A stretch of 64,000 bases of DNA from assembly GCA_037179335.1 (NCBI GenBank), contig JAKZHN010000008.1:1364001-1428000 (forward strand), read 5' to 3'. A program made the position numbers and the translations under genes. Positions 52,001-64,000 of the stretch are shown here, piece after piece (the stretch's first letter is position 1; each line of letters opens with the position of its first letter). Below the pieces are notes generated by a model. It saw nothing but the letters and a program-made list of their open reading frames with translations, did not search any database and had not been told where the DNA came from. The DNA is from Cyclaneusma minus (Eukaryota; Ascomycota; Leotiomycetes; Marthamycetales; Marthamycetaceae).

Positions 52001-55000
52001 AGTCGGCTTTTGACGGTGTTCAGCTCGCTTTCCATGCGTTCCTTCTCCTGATCGATCTTCAGGCCAAAGTCGCCAGACTCGACCATCTCTCTGCGAAGGT
52101 CTTCCACCTCTTGCACTCTCTTGGCATGTTCAGCCTCGAGATAGTCAAGTCGGCTCTGCGCGGCTTCGAGGTCTCTTCTGAGCCCTGCTTCGATTTCCTT
52201 TGCGCGGCTAGATGCAGCACGTTCCCCGGCAACTTCGGCCTGGTATCGAGCTTCCTCTGCGGCGGCTTTGGCTTCTCTAAGCTTGATGATTTCCGCTCGA
52301 GCATCATTGCGTTCTTTCTCGGCAGTGGCACGCCCTTCCTTTGCTCGTCTCAAAGTGTCTTGCTGGACATAAAGCTCTTTCTCAATGATGATCTTCGCTT
52401 CGTTCAACGCATCATACTCCTCTTTCAGGGTAGCATACTTGTGTTCAGCAAGAAGCTGAACATCATCCCTTGATTGCCGTTCTCGGCTTAGATCGGACTG
52501 AACTGCGAACAGCTGGTCCTTAAGATCCTGGATATGGGATTCGAGCATTCTGCGATTCTGACCGGCCTGGGCATCTTCGGTAAGTCTATCTTCGATGACC
52601 TTCCTCGCGTCGGTAAGTTCACGCTCCAGTTGTGTTTTCTGCGTCTTCATGGCGTCCATCTCAGCCTGTACTTCACGCAGGCGATTGGTAGTGCTCTCTT
52701 TGCTAGATAATAGCGAGTTCTTTTCCTCGTCGAACTTGCGGCGCTCAGATTCGTATTTCTTGTTATCGGATCGTAGAACTGCTAGCTCACTCTCTTTTCG
52801 ACGCATGAGATCCTCATAGCCGGTCGACGTAGCTGCTAACTCGGCCAATTGCTTATGAACTTTGCGGTTCTCGTTCGACAGCTCACTGAATCGCAATCTC
52901 GAGGATTCCAGGTCCTTGTTCGCAGTGGCAAGCTTGACATCAAGATCGTGGTCAACCTTGAGAAGCTGTTCCTCGAGATCTTGCGTCTTACGGTCTTTGA
53001 GAGTGAGTTGGCTCTGAAGCATCCTGACCTCCTGCGAAAGCTGTGCCTCCTTTTCGGTTCGTTCGGACCGCCCACGGTCAAGTTCTTCGAGCTTAGTATC
53101 CATTGCGGCAAGCTTCTCCGTGAGCTCTCGCTTTTCGCTCTCGAGTCTAGCAATGATGCTGCCAGCTTGCTCGAGTTCCGCACGCCATTGGTCAGCCTGC
53201 TGTTCGGCCTTTTTCTTGGCTTCCAACAAATCATCAAGCTGGTCCTCAATTTTCTCCTGATCTTCCAGGGCGCCTGATAGTTTGTCACTCAATTCTACTT
53301 CGCGCTGTTGTAAGCGTTTGAAGATCTCTTCTTTGTCCAAAGCCAGCGCTCTTTCGCTCTCGAGTGTCTGTTTGATACGCTGGATATCAGCATGTGCGTT
53401 GCGTCGCTCATCTTCGAGCTTCTGTCGATCAGCAGCTTCTTGTTGCATCTTTGCGTTAAGCTTCTGGATCTGCTCATCTCTCTTCTTGATCTCTCCCGTG
53501 GTGCGGGTTTCTCCCAAGAGAGGTCTCATCTTGACTAATAGTCTCCACCAAGGATTCTCGGCCAAGTCCAAATACACCTGGAAATTGCGCTGAATTATTC
53601 TTGTGGCTTCTGCTCGGTACAATCTCTTCTGAGCGATTCGGCGTTGCGTGTATCCTCGCGCTACAGACTGGAACCGACACATGATTTCCCGAATAAGAGT
53701 ATCTCGTTGTTCCTCGAGCTCAGCCAACACACCCGCTCGGAAGAATACTTTGGTCAACCCAACACGATACAAAGCTTTGTCCAGGCCAAGCTTTTCGAGC
53801 ATGATTGTGGCGGCGTTCTGTCCCTCCAAATACCCCCTGGGCATGTTCCTGCAAAGGACTTCGTATCTCTGCCGGAACTCAGAGAATGGTAATCTGTTGG
53901 GAAAGCCAGTCCGAGCAATTCTGATACCTTCCAAGACACCGTTACATCTCAGTTGATCGAGGACCAGGGGTGCACTGAGTTGTTTTGGTCGTTTCTTGTG
54001 GTTGGGGATGATACAGCGAACAAAATGTGGGTGTGTAGAGTTCAATTGAGCCATGAGACTAGATAATTGCTCCTTGTGTCTCTGGGCGACTGTTCGGAAA
54101 AGACCTTTCTTGACTCGGTTCCTAGTCGCTCCACCTTCATCATCCATATCAGCACAGTCAGAGAAGAGGGCTGCAATATGCTTTTCGGTCGATGCGGCGA
54201 GAAGGCGGGTAATATTGTCATTGAGAGGATCTTTGTTCTTTTCCAGCCACCCCTCAGTTGAATACTCTACTTCAGCAGCATAGTGAGTCAACATGAAGCC
54301 CTGGCCGAGTCTCGAGGGTCGGTATTTGTTGGTTTTCTTGTCCCAGAGGGAATTCAGCTTCTCAGTAAATGACTTGTCGCTAGCTTTTGGCATGACACAG
54401 TCCTCGTCGAGGCAGGAGAAAATTCCGATGGGGTTCGAAAGTTCAATTAAGTCGATAGTTGGCTGCAAATCGTGGCCGAAGTCAATGAACTTCCATTCGA
54501 TTTGTTCCCGAGCATATTCTTCCTGCTCAAGCACGAACATGTGGTGGTTGAAGAATTGCTGAAGCTTCTCGTTCGTGTAATTGATGCACAATTGCTCGAA
54601 GCTATTCTGCTCGAAGATTTCGAATCCTGCTATGTCGAGAACACCAATGAAGTACGAATCATCCATGCCCATGCCGGTTCTATCCAATTGCTGGTTGATG
54701 CGGCTCACCAAGTCGCCGAAACCTCGTTCGTAAATACCCTTAGACAAAGCATCGATGGAGAGACGGACCTGCTCTGGGGTCTGTACTTTCTCTACCCACT
54801 CACGGCCAGCCTTAACCTTGGGGTGCAAGAGACCTTGAAGGAAACTGTCCACGGGGATACCAAGCAACTTGCAGACCTTCTCGGCCTGTGAGCGGGCATC
54901 TGGCGCGAGTCTGGCTTGATCAGTTCCCCTGGTTTCCTTCATGACTTCGATATTGCCAAGATGAAGCACAGCTGCTACGGTGCGCAAGACTGCAAGTTGA

Positions 55001-56344
55001 TCTTTCTCAGCGAAGCCCATGATTTGGAAAGCCTCCATCAGCGAGTTCCACTCATCACGATCAGAGACACCAGCGATTGTGTCGTGTCCTTCTTTGGTGT
55101 AAGCAAAGTCCTCGACGCCAAGATTCTCCAGCAGAAGAGTGTCTTTCATCTTGCGATCGGCGCCTTTGAGAAGCTGGTAGAAGATGTGGTAGTTTCGCTC
55201 GTTGGAGTTGAGCTTGACCACTCGGGACTTCTCCAACAGGTACCAATCTATGAATGCTCCTGCTATCGTTCCAGCTCTTGTAAATTCAATTCTGATAAAC
55301 TTGCCGAAACGAGAAGAGTTGTGATTTCGCACGGTTTGAGCATTACCGAATGCTTCAAGGATCGGGTTTGCGCGTAGGATTTGTTGCGACAGGTTCGAGT
55401 GCTGCTGAGCCCGGCTTTTGACAGGCGAATCCGAATGCGCCACCGCAGCCAGATACTGGATGACCTTCTTGGTATTCTCTGTCTTACCGGCACCAGATTC
55501 ACCGGTGACGAGAATGCTTTGATTTTGTCCTTCGTCCACCAAGTTTCGGAAAGCTTCATCGGCCATAGCGAAGATATGAGGTTTTGTCTCCGCTCGACCT
55601 TGGCCTTTGTACATGTTGATGTACTCATTGGTGTAGATAGGAAGGCTGCAATACGGATTGATTGTGACCAAGAACAACCCGGAGTATGTGTAGATTAAGT
55701 CGGCTTGGTATCGCATGTGTAGGTTGTTGACGACTGAAGCTTCGTTCAAGTGCGTGAGCTCTGCCATATCGTCGGCTTTGTCGAATTTGGCAGGATTGAC
55801 CTTGTCGACGCTGTCGGCGGCGACTTGTCGTTGCTGGTAAACAATCAGAAAGTGTTCGCTTGAAAGACGGGGGTTCACCTACACTGCCATCATCGCATTG
55901 GACAAGAATCTGGTTCCCATCCAATTTGTCCACAACCCATCCCTTAACAAATGCAGTCTCCGGGTCTTTCAGCCAAACATATCGTTTCCCCGAGAAATCA
56001 TTCTCGCCTTCCAGACTCTTCACAGCTTCTCCTCCGCGGCGCACCTCATCGCTCTTGATGAAAGACGGCGCAAAGGTTCCGGAGTTCTGAGTACTCTCTC
56101 GCCGTGAGTGTTGCCGATGTGCGTTAACCAACGGAAGACTGGGAGGTGGCATGGAAGATGGCAGAACAGTCCCTGAATGCGACTGATTCCGGGCATGGCT
56201 CGGTTTGTTATTGGAGGAGTTCAGCGGTGAGGGGGGGAAGATCGCCGACTGAGGTCTGCTGCCAGCGTTGGAGGGACTTGGAGAGGGCGCTGAAGGTCGC
56301 GCAAATGGGTTATTGCGCCTTGGCGAACCAAGTGGATTGGCCAT
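49013..56344 (-). CDS. myoB: Class II myosin heavy chain
   Basis: This is the conventional actin motor of the cytokinetic ring and septum. Three exons, 56344-55883, 55833-49510 and 49441-49013, all phase 0, give 2404 residues. A Ser/Pro-rich head (about 1-100) precedes an SH3-like subdomain (RYVWLKDPETAFVKGWVVDKL). The motor follows with P-loop GESGAGKT near 265, switch I NHNSSRFGKF, switch II DIAGFEIFEQNSFEQLCINYTNEKLQQFFNHHMF and the actin-binding region near SSLMAQLNSTHPHFVRCIIPN. An IQ-type neck (QRRIAQKRLYRAEATRIIQRNFQ) and NPWWRLLVKMRPLL mark class II. The remaining 1400 residues are heptad coiled coil ending in a Ser-rich basic tail. Length and architecture fit full-length fungal myosin II. 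Confidence 0.95.
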
Positions 56345-57499
56345 TGTGAAAGAGCAGATTGAGGTTCGATACCGTGCGGCATATGTTTCGTTCAAGGAGA
56401 ATCCGAGATCAGCTCGCCATTGATCGCGTCGATGCTAGCGGGAGGGAGGTGACGGTGGAGGGCCGTTTGGGATGTGCGGCCGGGCGAGATTGAAAAGGAG
56501 AGCGTCTGCTTGCTTGGAAAGGCAGATGAAGCAACCGGGCGATTGAATTTAGAGACATGTACCTGGAAAATCGGGCGGTAGGTACAAGGTTAAGAGAGAG
56601 CTTTGGAGCTTGTATGCAGCGCGGTAATGCTCGCACGTTAGTGGTTGGAACACCGCCGGTAAACAAACCATAGCTCAGTGGCAACGCCGCACGCACCTCC
56701 CATGTGGCTGGCGGCTACCAACGGCGTGAGCACTTACAAAAAACCACCGTAATTTCTGATTATCAGCTATATTCCCAAGAAAGAAACCAGATTGTCTTAC
56801 AGTATTTGGGTATTCTCAAATTATGGACTCAGCTTTTTCCAAATTACTAGACGGGGTTCAATAGTTGAGAGCAGTCTTGAGATCTCCAAAGAACGTCACC
56901 GTGAGCCGGGATAAGACATTCAAGAAAGTCAGCATGATTTCAATGATGGTTACTTACCTGTATTTATACTAACAACTTACTACATGTTGGGTATAAAAAC
57001 TACAGTAACAAGCACCTGAGACTATATTCTGGCGTCAATACATATGTCGATATCTCCAGTGCTTTATCAATGTCTGTGCAGTGAGCTGAAGGAGCCAGCC
57101 GAGCCAGCGCCACTCTCGGTCCGTACAGGTCCGTGCAGCTTCCGCCACAGCCGCTAAAGCTGCCCCGCAGATCGGGGCACGTGATTGCCAAGCCTAGTTT
57201 CGGAGCTCAACACTTCGTCCTCACTCCAACTCTGCGTCTCGTCCCGTCTCCATCAACACCACCACCCACAGCGCGACAACGGGCGTTGCTTCATCACCGC
57301 AGTCGGACCAATCTGTCCTTGCGGAACTGTGAAGCGCTGTCGTCGCGCGCATTCCTTGTTCTAACTCTCTTTCAAGCAAAAAAAGCCATCCTAGCTGGGA
57401 TGAGGATCGAGGACATTTGCTTGCATGCGCGATCATTCTTCTGAACCACATTTACCGCTCTCTACTAATAGCTCTGAGCATCTGCCCGCGCTCTAGTAA
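56345..57499. promoter_or_regulatory. Intergenic region between two divergent large genes
   Basis: No gene is visible. A GCCCCGCAGATCGGGGCACGTG stretch near 57161 forms a short GC-rich hairpin next to a CACGTG E-box-type word. Weak 19-23 base periodicity with TTCC/TTAC words appears near 56760-56860. Confidence 0.4.
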
Positions 57500-60400
57500 A
57501 TGGCTGGCTACTACCATCCACCGCCCGGTGGCGTGCCGAATGGCGATTCGCGCTCCTTCTCATCCGCCTACCCAAATATGCCTCCGCCGCCGCAAGCCGT
57601 TCCATCTGACGGCAATCGACCTTTCGGCGCTGCTCCCCCAGGTAGCTGGAATCCTGCATTTGCCTACAATGGCGGTCCTTTGGAGCGTCATTCTGGCAAC
57701 GCGCAGAGTAACCTCTATCCTTTCAACGCGTATGGTGGAGAGTTCTCACAGTCCGGACCCGAAGACGCGAATCGGCGTGCTTTCAGCAACAACCAGACAT
57801 ATGCGTTCCCAGGCCCCAGTGGGCTGACAGCATCATCCGGAAACCTTCGACCACCGGTCGTTGAAAACAAAGCCATATCAGAAGATGGAGAACTGCCCGA
57901 GTCGGACGTGCAACATCGCGAAAACAACTCTCGGATGTTGTATCGTGACGATGCTCGAGACCCTTATGCGTCCGATGAAGATGAAGCTTACGATCCATCT
58001 AAGATATTTGCCCGCGAGAGCAACACACGGGCCGACCGTCGTAGTTCGTACAGGGGTGATGGACGAGCTTCAACGTTTGGCCGCTCGCAATTCAGGCCCA
58101 ACAATGACGCTCCTCGCAGTATGGAGACTGGTGAGTCTTCTTATCTCTGCGTACTCATGGGAAAGTTGAAACTAATATGGTGCAGAAGGACATAGGAAAG
58201 AGTATCCTCATGGCGCACGAAAGGACTCCAATACTCGTAGTCACATACCTCCTGCTGCCAAACCTTCGGCTGAGTACAATCCAAGGGCACCTATTCTCGG
58301 AGAATCAGTTCAAGCACAATCTCGGGGCGAAGATTCGTCATATGCTCCGACTATGAAATCTGTCCCCGAGGCACGTAAGGAAGCACAGAACGCGATTCTG
58401 AATCTGATGCCTGCCAAAGTCCGTTTCCAGGATTATTTGGATGAAGGATTGGATGAATCCATTGTTCGAAGTCTCTTCGAGGACATAGGCATGCCTCCGC
58501 CAAAAGTAGGCAGCCAGCCTACTCGGAGCACAAACAAAGTTGCCGCCTCAGCTGACCGACGACATACAAATACGGAGCAGGAAGCCGACCTTGCGCCAAC
58601 GAATCCAGCAGTCCCTAGCTTCCAAGTGCTGCTGCCAGCCGCGAGCAAAACAAAAGGGCAGAGTAAGCCTAGCAGTGTCTCGAAGCCATCTACAGCTTCG
58701 GTGCCGCCAAAAACCATGGCTCCAAAAGTAAGTGATGGTGCTGCGGGTGAAGAACGCAAGGACAGAATTGCTCGTCTTATGGCTGAGAAGGTACAGGGAA
58801 AGGCAGAGGCCCAAATCGCGAAGGAAGAGAAGGCCAAGATTCTTCAAGAAAAGATAGATGCTCTCCAGAGATCACGGGTGAGTCGGGCGAATCAAGCAGC
58901 CGGAGCTACCAAACCGGCCTCAGCTCCCGTGAAAGTCGACACAGCGAACAACAGTGCCAAATCACAGTCGTCCTCCCTTCCGCAATCCCCCCTCGTACCA
59001 TCCGGAGCCCAGGGAGCCACTTCGCAGAAGGTAATTCCCGCTACTGCCCCACCTGTTCAAGCAACGCCCTCGATACCCGGTCTATTCCTCGCCACGGCGA
59101 CGCCTGTGTCGTCAGCCAACTCATCAAGTGCGGTGTTTGGCCAGCCCTCGCTCGCGAAGTCTTCGAAGCCTGCTCCGTCACAAGTTCAGCAATCACTTCC
59201 CCAGATGCCTTCCGTTCCTCAACACACACCCACACCGCCGCAATTTGGCCGCCAGTCTGCGTTCGGCCCGCAGACGCCTTCCCTGCCGCAACCAAGTAAT
59301 GCATCTGTACCTGGGCTGCCATCATTGACGGGCTCTGGTACAAACACGCCGCCACGAACGTATGCCGCCGGTGGTCTTTCTTCTTTCCAATCTCCGGGCC
59401 CTGGCAGTCGCAAACGTCCAGTCGCCTCAGATTTCGATGAACCCAGTTCGCTCTCTGTCAAGAGGCCATTTGGCCAAAGCAGGACTGAACACTCGCTGGT
59501 GATCGATGTGAGTGATGATGACGAATCGACCGACGGTGACGCGGCTATGGATGTAGACCATGATGTGAGCAGTGGATCCCGCACCGCCGTCAATAGGTCT
59601 ACATCACAAATTGTCGGTTCCTTTGGTCATATGCCCTCACTCTCTGAAGTACCTCCTCGTAACCTTCCGTCGAAGCCAAGCTCTGCCCCACTCACTCCAC
59701 CGACTACTCAGAATACCGCTAAGCCGGGCTTTCGAATAAGTGAGGATCTCCTGAGAAAGGAACGTGCGTTACAGCAGATGAAGCAAAGGATTGCCGAGAA
59801 AGAGCAACGACTCAAGCAATCTAAGCTTCCCAGTGCCAACCAAACGCCTACCTTGGTACACGCTTCGATACCACAGAAGGAGTCCATTCCCCCTACTCTC
59901 GTATCAAATAACACCCAAGCAGCCGAACAAGTCGATCGTCTCGTGAACAATGCCGAGAAAGAGATCAATCAAAGCAAATCTAAGCCAGGAGATCACCAGA
60001 CGAAAGAAAATGCACAGGCCGTGGATCTAGAAGAAAGCGAACAGAGAAGGCTACGACGGTCAACAATCGACGCCGAGCTACCTGCCCTCGATGCGGAAAT
60101 CGAAGAAGCTCGACGAAGGATCGCCAGCCTCAAAGCCAAGGCGGAGGCGGAAGAAAGAGAGCTGCGAAGGAAAGAAGAGGAAAAGCGAAGGCTGGCTGAG
60201 GAGCAAACGCGTCTGAGGCAAGAGGAAGCTGATCGACAGCTCGCGTTGGAAAAAGAGAAACTGGACGAGCTGACCCGTGAGGAAGAAGCACGTGCCAGTC
60301 AAAGTGGCCAACTCGAAGAAACAGCTCTACCGCAGCCTGCCAATCCACAGAATGGTGATAATACGAACGCAAAGGGCTTGTCTCTAGACACAGCGACTGA

Positions 60401-61794
60401 GCCAGCTACATCCGAGAAGAACGACGCGAATGATCAATCCCTGCAAACCTCTGATCAGGTATCCGTCCACATTGATTCGGACACCAAGATGGCCGATTCG
60501 TCTCCGAAGCCCAGCATCAGTCAGAGCGAAACATTGCGACCTTCGCACGAGGGATCTGAAGCCGCAATTCCGGAGGCCACCGAAAACAAGGACAGCTCTC
60601 GTTCTGCTTCGGTCTTAATGTCATCAGATCAAGTGTCTCCCCAAGTTCCACACCAAGATGTTCCAGATGAAACTCCAGCCCCTACGACTGATGTTGGCGG
60701 CGTGGATGTGGAAATGGAGGACTCCTACGACCCTAGTTCGAATAACCTCGAAACACCTCCCGCAACAGCCGCTGGCAAGGAAACCATTGCGGAACGTGGT
60801 GGTCTGCTGCTTGAGGGCGAAGAGACAGGCTCAGCCAATTCTGATGTGTATGAGCCTCCAGAAGCCACGCCTGCAGTAGCTATGCCTCAAGAGGCCACCC
60901 CTCAAGAAGCCACCCTTCAAGAAACCACCCCTGAAGAAGCTAGGCCTCCAACACCCATGCCTCAAGAAGCTATGCCTCAAGGAGCCATGCCTCGAGAAGC
61001 CGCGCCTCCAACCCATATGGATCAGGCAGATTCCCCTCCATTCAGTCCTGCTCCCCCAGAATTGGTTTCTGAATCTGCTCGTGCCGATTCCCAAGCTGTT
61101 GACACCCCTGCTGTGGAGTCTACTAATGCACAGGCTCCAGATGTTGAAACTGAGGCCCAGCCATCTGCAGCCCCGTTACCAGTCATCGGTGAGGTGAGAC
61201 ATACGGGATCCTCTCCTTATACTATCAATTGAGTTGGGCTGAATTGCTCTAGTCAAAATCAATCGAAGATTCGGTCCGCCCCAGCGGTTTCGCGCCTTAT
61301 GAGAGTCCTTTGAAATACTTCAGAGCCTATCGATTCCACCCGGACTTCCAGAAAGAAGCCTCAGACGGTTTCAAATCCCTCACCTACAGTAATCGCATTG
61401 ATCATGACATCGAGCTCTGTCGCTTTGAGTTGGCTGGAGGGAAATGTAATGATGAGAAGTGCGAGTTCCAGCACTTCAAAAACATGAGCCTTCCTGGTGC
61501 GTTCTAAACGCTTCTTGCCTCACTGAAGATGCTGGAATCCCCCCTCCGCTCTTGTGGCTAACCACAGTCTCAACTCGCGCAGAAGAAATGATCTTGGTTG
61601 AGCTTGGCAACAGCAATGGATACAAGGAAGAAGACCGCCCGAGTTTCGTAGCCGGTTTAAAGAGCGTCCTTCAAGAGCTGCGATCGAAGAAGACGAGAGA
61701 TTTCCAAGTCATCGCTTCAGAGATAGCAGCCTACAGGGCAAGGTTCCTCAAAGACACGTCTCGAGTCGTCTTAATCGACGGCTCCGCCGTCTAG
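57500..61794 (+). CDS. Red1/ZFC3H1-like zinc-finger protein (nuclear RNA decay)
   Basis: This is the probable scaffold of a nuclear exosome-targeting complex (MTREC in fission yeast, PAXT in human). Four exons, 57500-58130, 58186-61193, 61253-61496 and 61583-61794, give 1364 residues. The long N-terminal part is Pro/Ser-rich and disordered. A helix (SVPEARKEAQNAILNLMP) lies near residue 265 and Lys/Glu/Arg coiled coils near 700 and 820-880. A PQEAT/M repeat follows at about 1100. The diagnostic element is the C-terminal zinc finger (ELCRFELAGGKCNDEKCEFQHF), followed by a helical end that reads SLPEEMILVELGN only if the last intron runs 61497-61582 (CTAAC branch, GCGCAG end). No homologue-specific partner sites could be identified by eye. 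Confidence 0.85.
60885..61015 (+). repeat. 15-bp coding repeat (PQEAx)
   Basis: About eight imperfect copies of CCTCAAGAAGCCA-like units encode Pro-Gln-Glu-Ala-(Thr/Met) in the disordered part of the Red1-like protein. Confidence 0.8.
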
Positions 61795-64000
61795 AGAACT
61801 TCTTCACTTCTTTCTTTTGCTTTCCTCCAAACTCGATCACCGGATTTGTCACGACTTTCTTGTAAATCATACGCCCCTACATTCGCCCCAGCACATACGT
61901 TTCCGACAAAATCACAAAATCACCGACGCTCTGGTCCTTCTGCGTGAGGCCACTAGCTAGCTAGCTTCTTTCTTCCCTGACTCTTTCTTCAAAAGCGAAA
62001 ACTACTTGGCATCAAGCTTGGGCAACTTTTGCATGGAAAAGGGTGTTTACGGATGTCTTTTGCTGCGATCATTCATTCAGTTGATACCCCACCACCACCA
62101 CGAATCATACCATACTTGCGGAGTTCGAAAACTGCAGTTGATGCATGGATGGGCGTTCGTCTGGATGGGGGAGCTAGCTATGGCTGAAGCATGGATGGGA
62201 CTAGACTAGCTAGTAACTTGTTCGATTAGCCTAGGCAATGATAGAGCAAACCCCTTTCCCCTATGCTGAGTTCCTTTGACGTGATGGTTGATGGTGGTTG
62301 TGTGCCGGCTAGGCATCTATAATATGGCCATGCATGCATGTAGTTTGCTTGTGACTCGGGTAGAAGTGTATGGTGAATTGCGAAAGAAGTGGCGACCTTG
62401 GTACATATACAAGTTTGCAGGCAGCAGCACGAATTAGCAAGTACGAGCTGGGTGGTCTGGGGTTATTTCATTGGTTCTCTAGCTAACATTGTACACAGTT
62501 GGTCACCGAGTGGTTAATGTTATGGCATTGGTACCTGGGTATCGGTGTCCATGATTCGAGCATCGGACCAGCAATTAGCAAACGACTTTCTTCCTGTAGA
62601 TATTTTCGATTCTTTTTCCCCCTGTATCAATCAATAATGTGTGCAAGCGCCCCGACTGCCAGTACCATCCCCATTTTGCATTCCCGGCGTACTTGTTCAT
62701 CCTTTTTTCCCCTTCTCCTTTCTGGTCTTTCTCCTCCTGTTGATCCAGTCCCATTTGCTTCTATCCACACAAATAGACTGTCTCCAGACGTGCGAGCTTC
62801 TGCTAGATATCATGATTGAGCTTCACTTGTGAGTTTCTGAATGCTCATAGGATACCGCCCCGAAATGCATGTGGGTTTTCTTGCTCTTTTCGCCAGCATC
62901 CCGCTAACGAATCTACTCCTATAGCCTATCTGCCCTTCGCACCGGTCATCTTGTTAACGATGAGATGCTAGTCATAGTTGGTATGTGCTTACTTGGGGTG
63001 GATATCCTGGCCAGCCTCCAAAAGGTCGCACAACCGAATGACAATACCCAAAGAAAAACTCTAACAAGCCACTCCGGCAGACTGGGCATGTACAGCCGAC
63101 GACATGATGCTTCCTGTTGCTTGCATCAAGTGTGAGTTCTCAAGTTTCCTCAGAGCTAAGTTGAAGAGCATTCTTGTGAAATATGACAAAGCTGCAGAAT
63201 GAAGACATCGTGCAGACTTAACAGAAAGAAAACCTGCGGAAAATGCCACCCCTGTCTGCTTGTCATATGCCAATACTTTTTTCTCGGGTTTTCTCCAATC
63301 ACAATGTGGGAAAAAGAGTGAATGAGGTCCGTATTGGCATCTGATAAGGCAGCCAAGTCGTAGTCGTCAAAATAGCGCGACGGTCTGGCTTGAGACCAAT
63401 CAGCAGGATGGTCCGTTTGGAACCTCACTTGTCAACGCATGGACAGGTACAGCTTCCTCTGATGCCCTTCGAAAACTATGCTTCAGTTCTCATCTACTCC
63501 GTATGAAGCGCCCGAGATCGTACCTACAATGACCAGCAGACCGGTAGGAGCGTTCAGGTCAACTTTTACAACAGCCTGGAAGGAAAGGCCTAAGCCGCAA
63601 AACCGGGTTGACGGCTTTCGGAAAAGCTCTGGAAGGTTCACGTGCATCCAGTGGCATGCAACGTCATGGGATTCCTGGTCCTCGGACTTCATGCGTGGCG
63701 AGTGGAGCAACGTCCGCTACCACGTCGGCCCCTTGCCACTTAACAGTGAATTCTTTCCGTAAATATGTTATGCATCTAGAACTATGGGTCCTGCAGAATG
63801 CCTTGGGAACAGGTGGGGCCGTAGATCCATACTTCTGGAACCAAAAGGAAGATAGGAAACGCCATGCATGGAGTGGAAGTGTGGGGTAAACGTATGAAGT
63901 TTCGAGGAAGACTGGGAGGTAACAACGACCAAGGACATGAGCTTCTTCATGCCTCAATATAATCACTGAAATTCATCTTAGGTACTAGCTCGTATGGAAA
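61795..64000. other. 2.2-kb gene-free stretch at the window end
   Basis: The first few hundred bases are the 3' flank of the Red1-like gene, with CTAGCTAG and ATGGATGGG words. Frames between 63061 and 63966 on both strands have no motif or consistent splice pattern. A gene lying mostly beyond the window cannot be excluded. Confidence 0.4.

Noticed and set aside
61501..61582. Coding use of the frame DAGIPPPLLWLTTVSTRA in the Red1-like gene.
   Set aside because: Treating it as intron gives a better join to EEMILVELGN, with a CTAAC branch site and GCGCAG acceptor.

Overview
The window is nuclear DNA from a filamentous ascomycete (Pezizomycotina). The evidence is many short spliceosomal introns of about 50-65 bases with GT-AG ends and CTAAC-like branch sites, no operons, and genes typical of that group: PXR1, SVP26, UBA4, SLX9, PAM17, a class II myosin, a Red1/ZFC3H1-like RNA-decay factor and a laccase-like multicopper oxidase. 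A leotiomycete is a guess only. I support 26 protein-coding genes, one transporter pseudogene and one short relic of the myosin gene. I found no rRNA or tRNA gene, CRISPR array or intact transposon.

The left 18 kb is gene-poor and accessory in character. It holds an aquaporin (200-1319, minus), a 620-residue unknown protein with pentapeptide repeats (4747-6685, minus), an 11-exon laccase-like oxidase (10212-12818, plus) and an unknown protein with an 11-residue coiled-coil repeat (14238-15120). It also holds five small proteins that all begin Met-Cys with a second Cys at residue 9 and a His at 13/14: one at 3.1-3.9 kb and four between 13.3 and 18.1 kb. They look like one diverged, locally expanded and apparently undescribed family. 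A roughly 130-bp broken copy of myosin motor sequence lies near 2.5 kb.

From 18.7 to 36 kb the genes are compact housekeeping genes: a J-domain protein with a GC-AG intron, a small membrane protein, PXR1, a coiled-coil protein, SVP26, UBA4 and SLX9 (head-to-head), a 3-dehydroshikimate dehydratase-like enzyme, a PEBP-family protein, a decayed MFS transporter, an M50B-type protease, a DUF4188 protein and PAM17. They serve telomere and ribosome assembly, ER-Golgi sorting, tRNA thiolation/urmylation, aromatic catabolism and mitochondrial import.

From 36 to 64 kb the genes are large: a 790-residue acidic nuclear-type protein, a 979-residue coiled-coil/RGG protein, an F-box protein, the 2404-residue myosin II heavy chain and a 1364-residue Red1/ZFC3H1-like protein. 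They are separated by long gene-free stretches. A 19-bp degenerate tandem repeat recurs at 11.3, 39.7, 45.9 and 47.8 kb, always in the same orientation. It lies inside a laccase intron and on both sides of the F-box gene. The last 2.2 kb hold no gene I can support.
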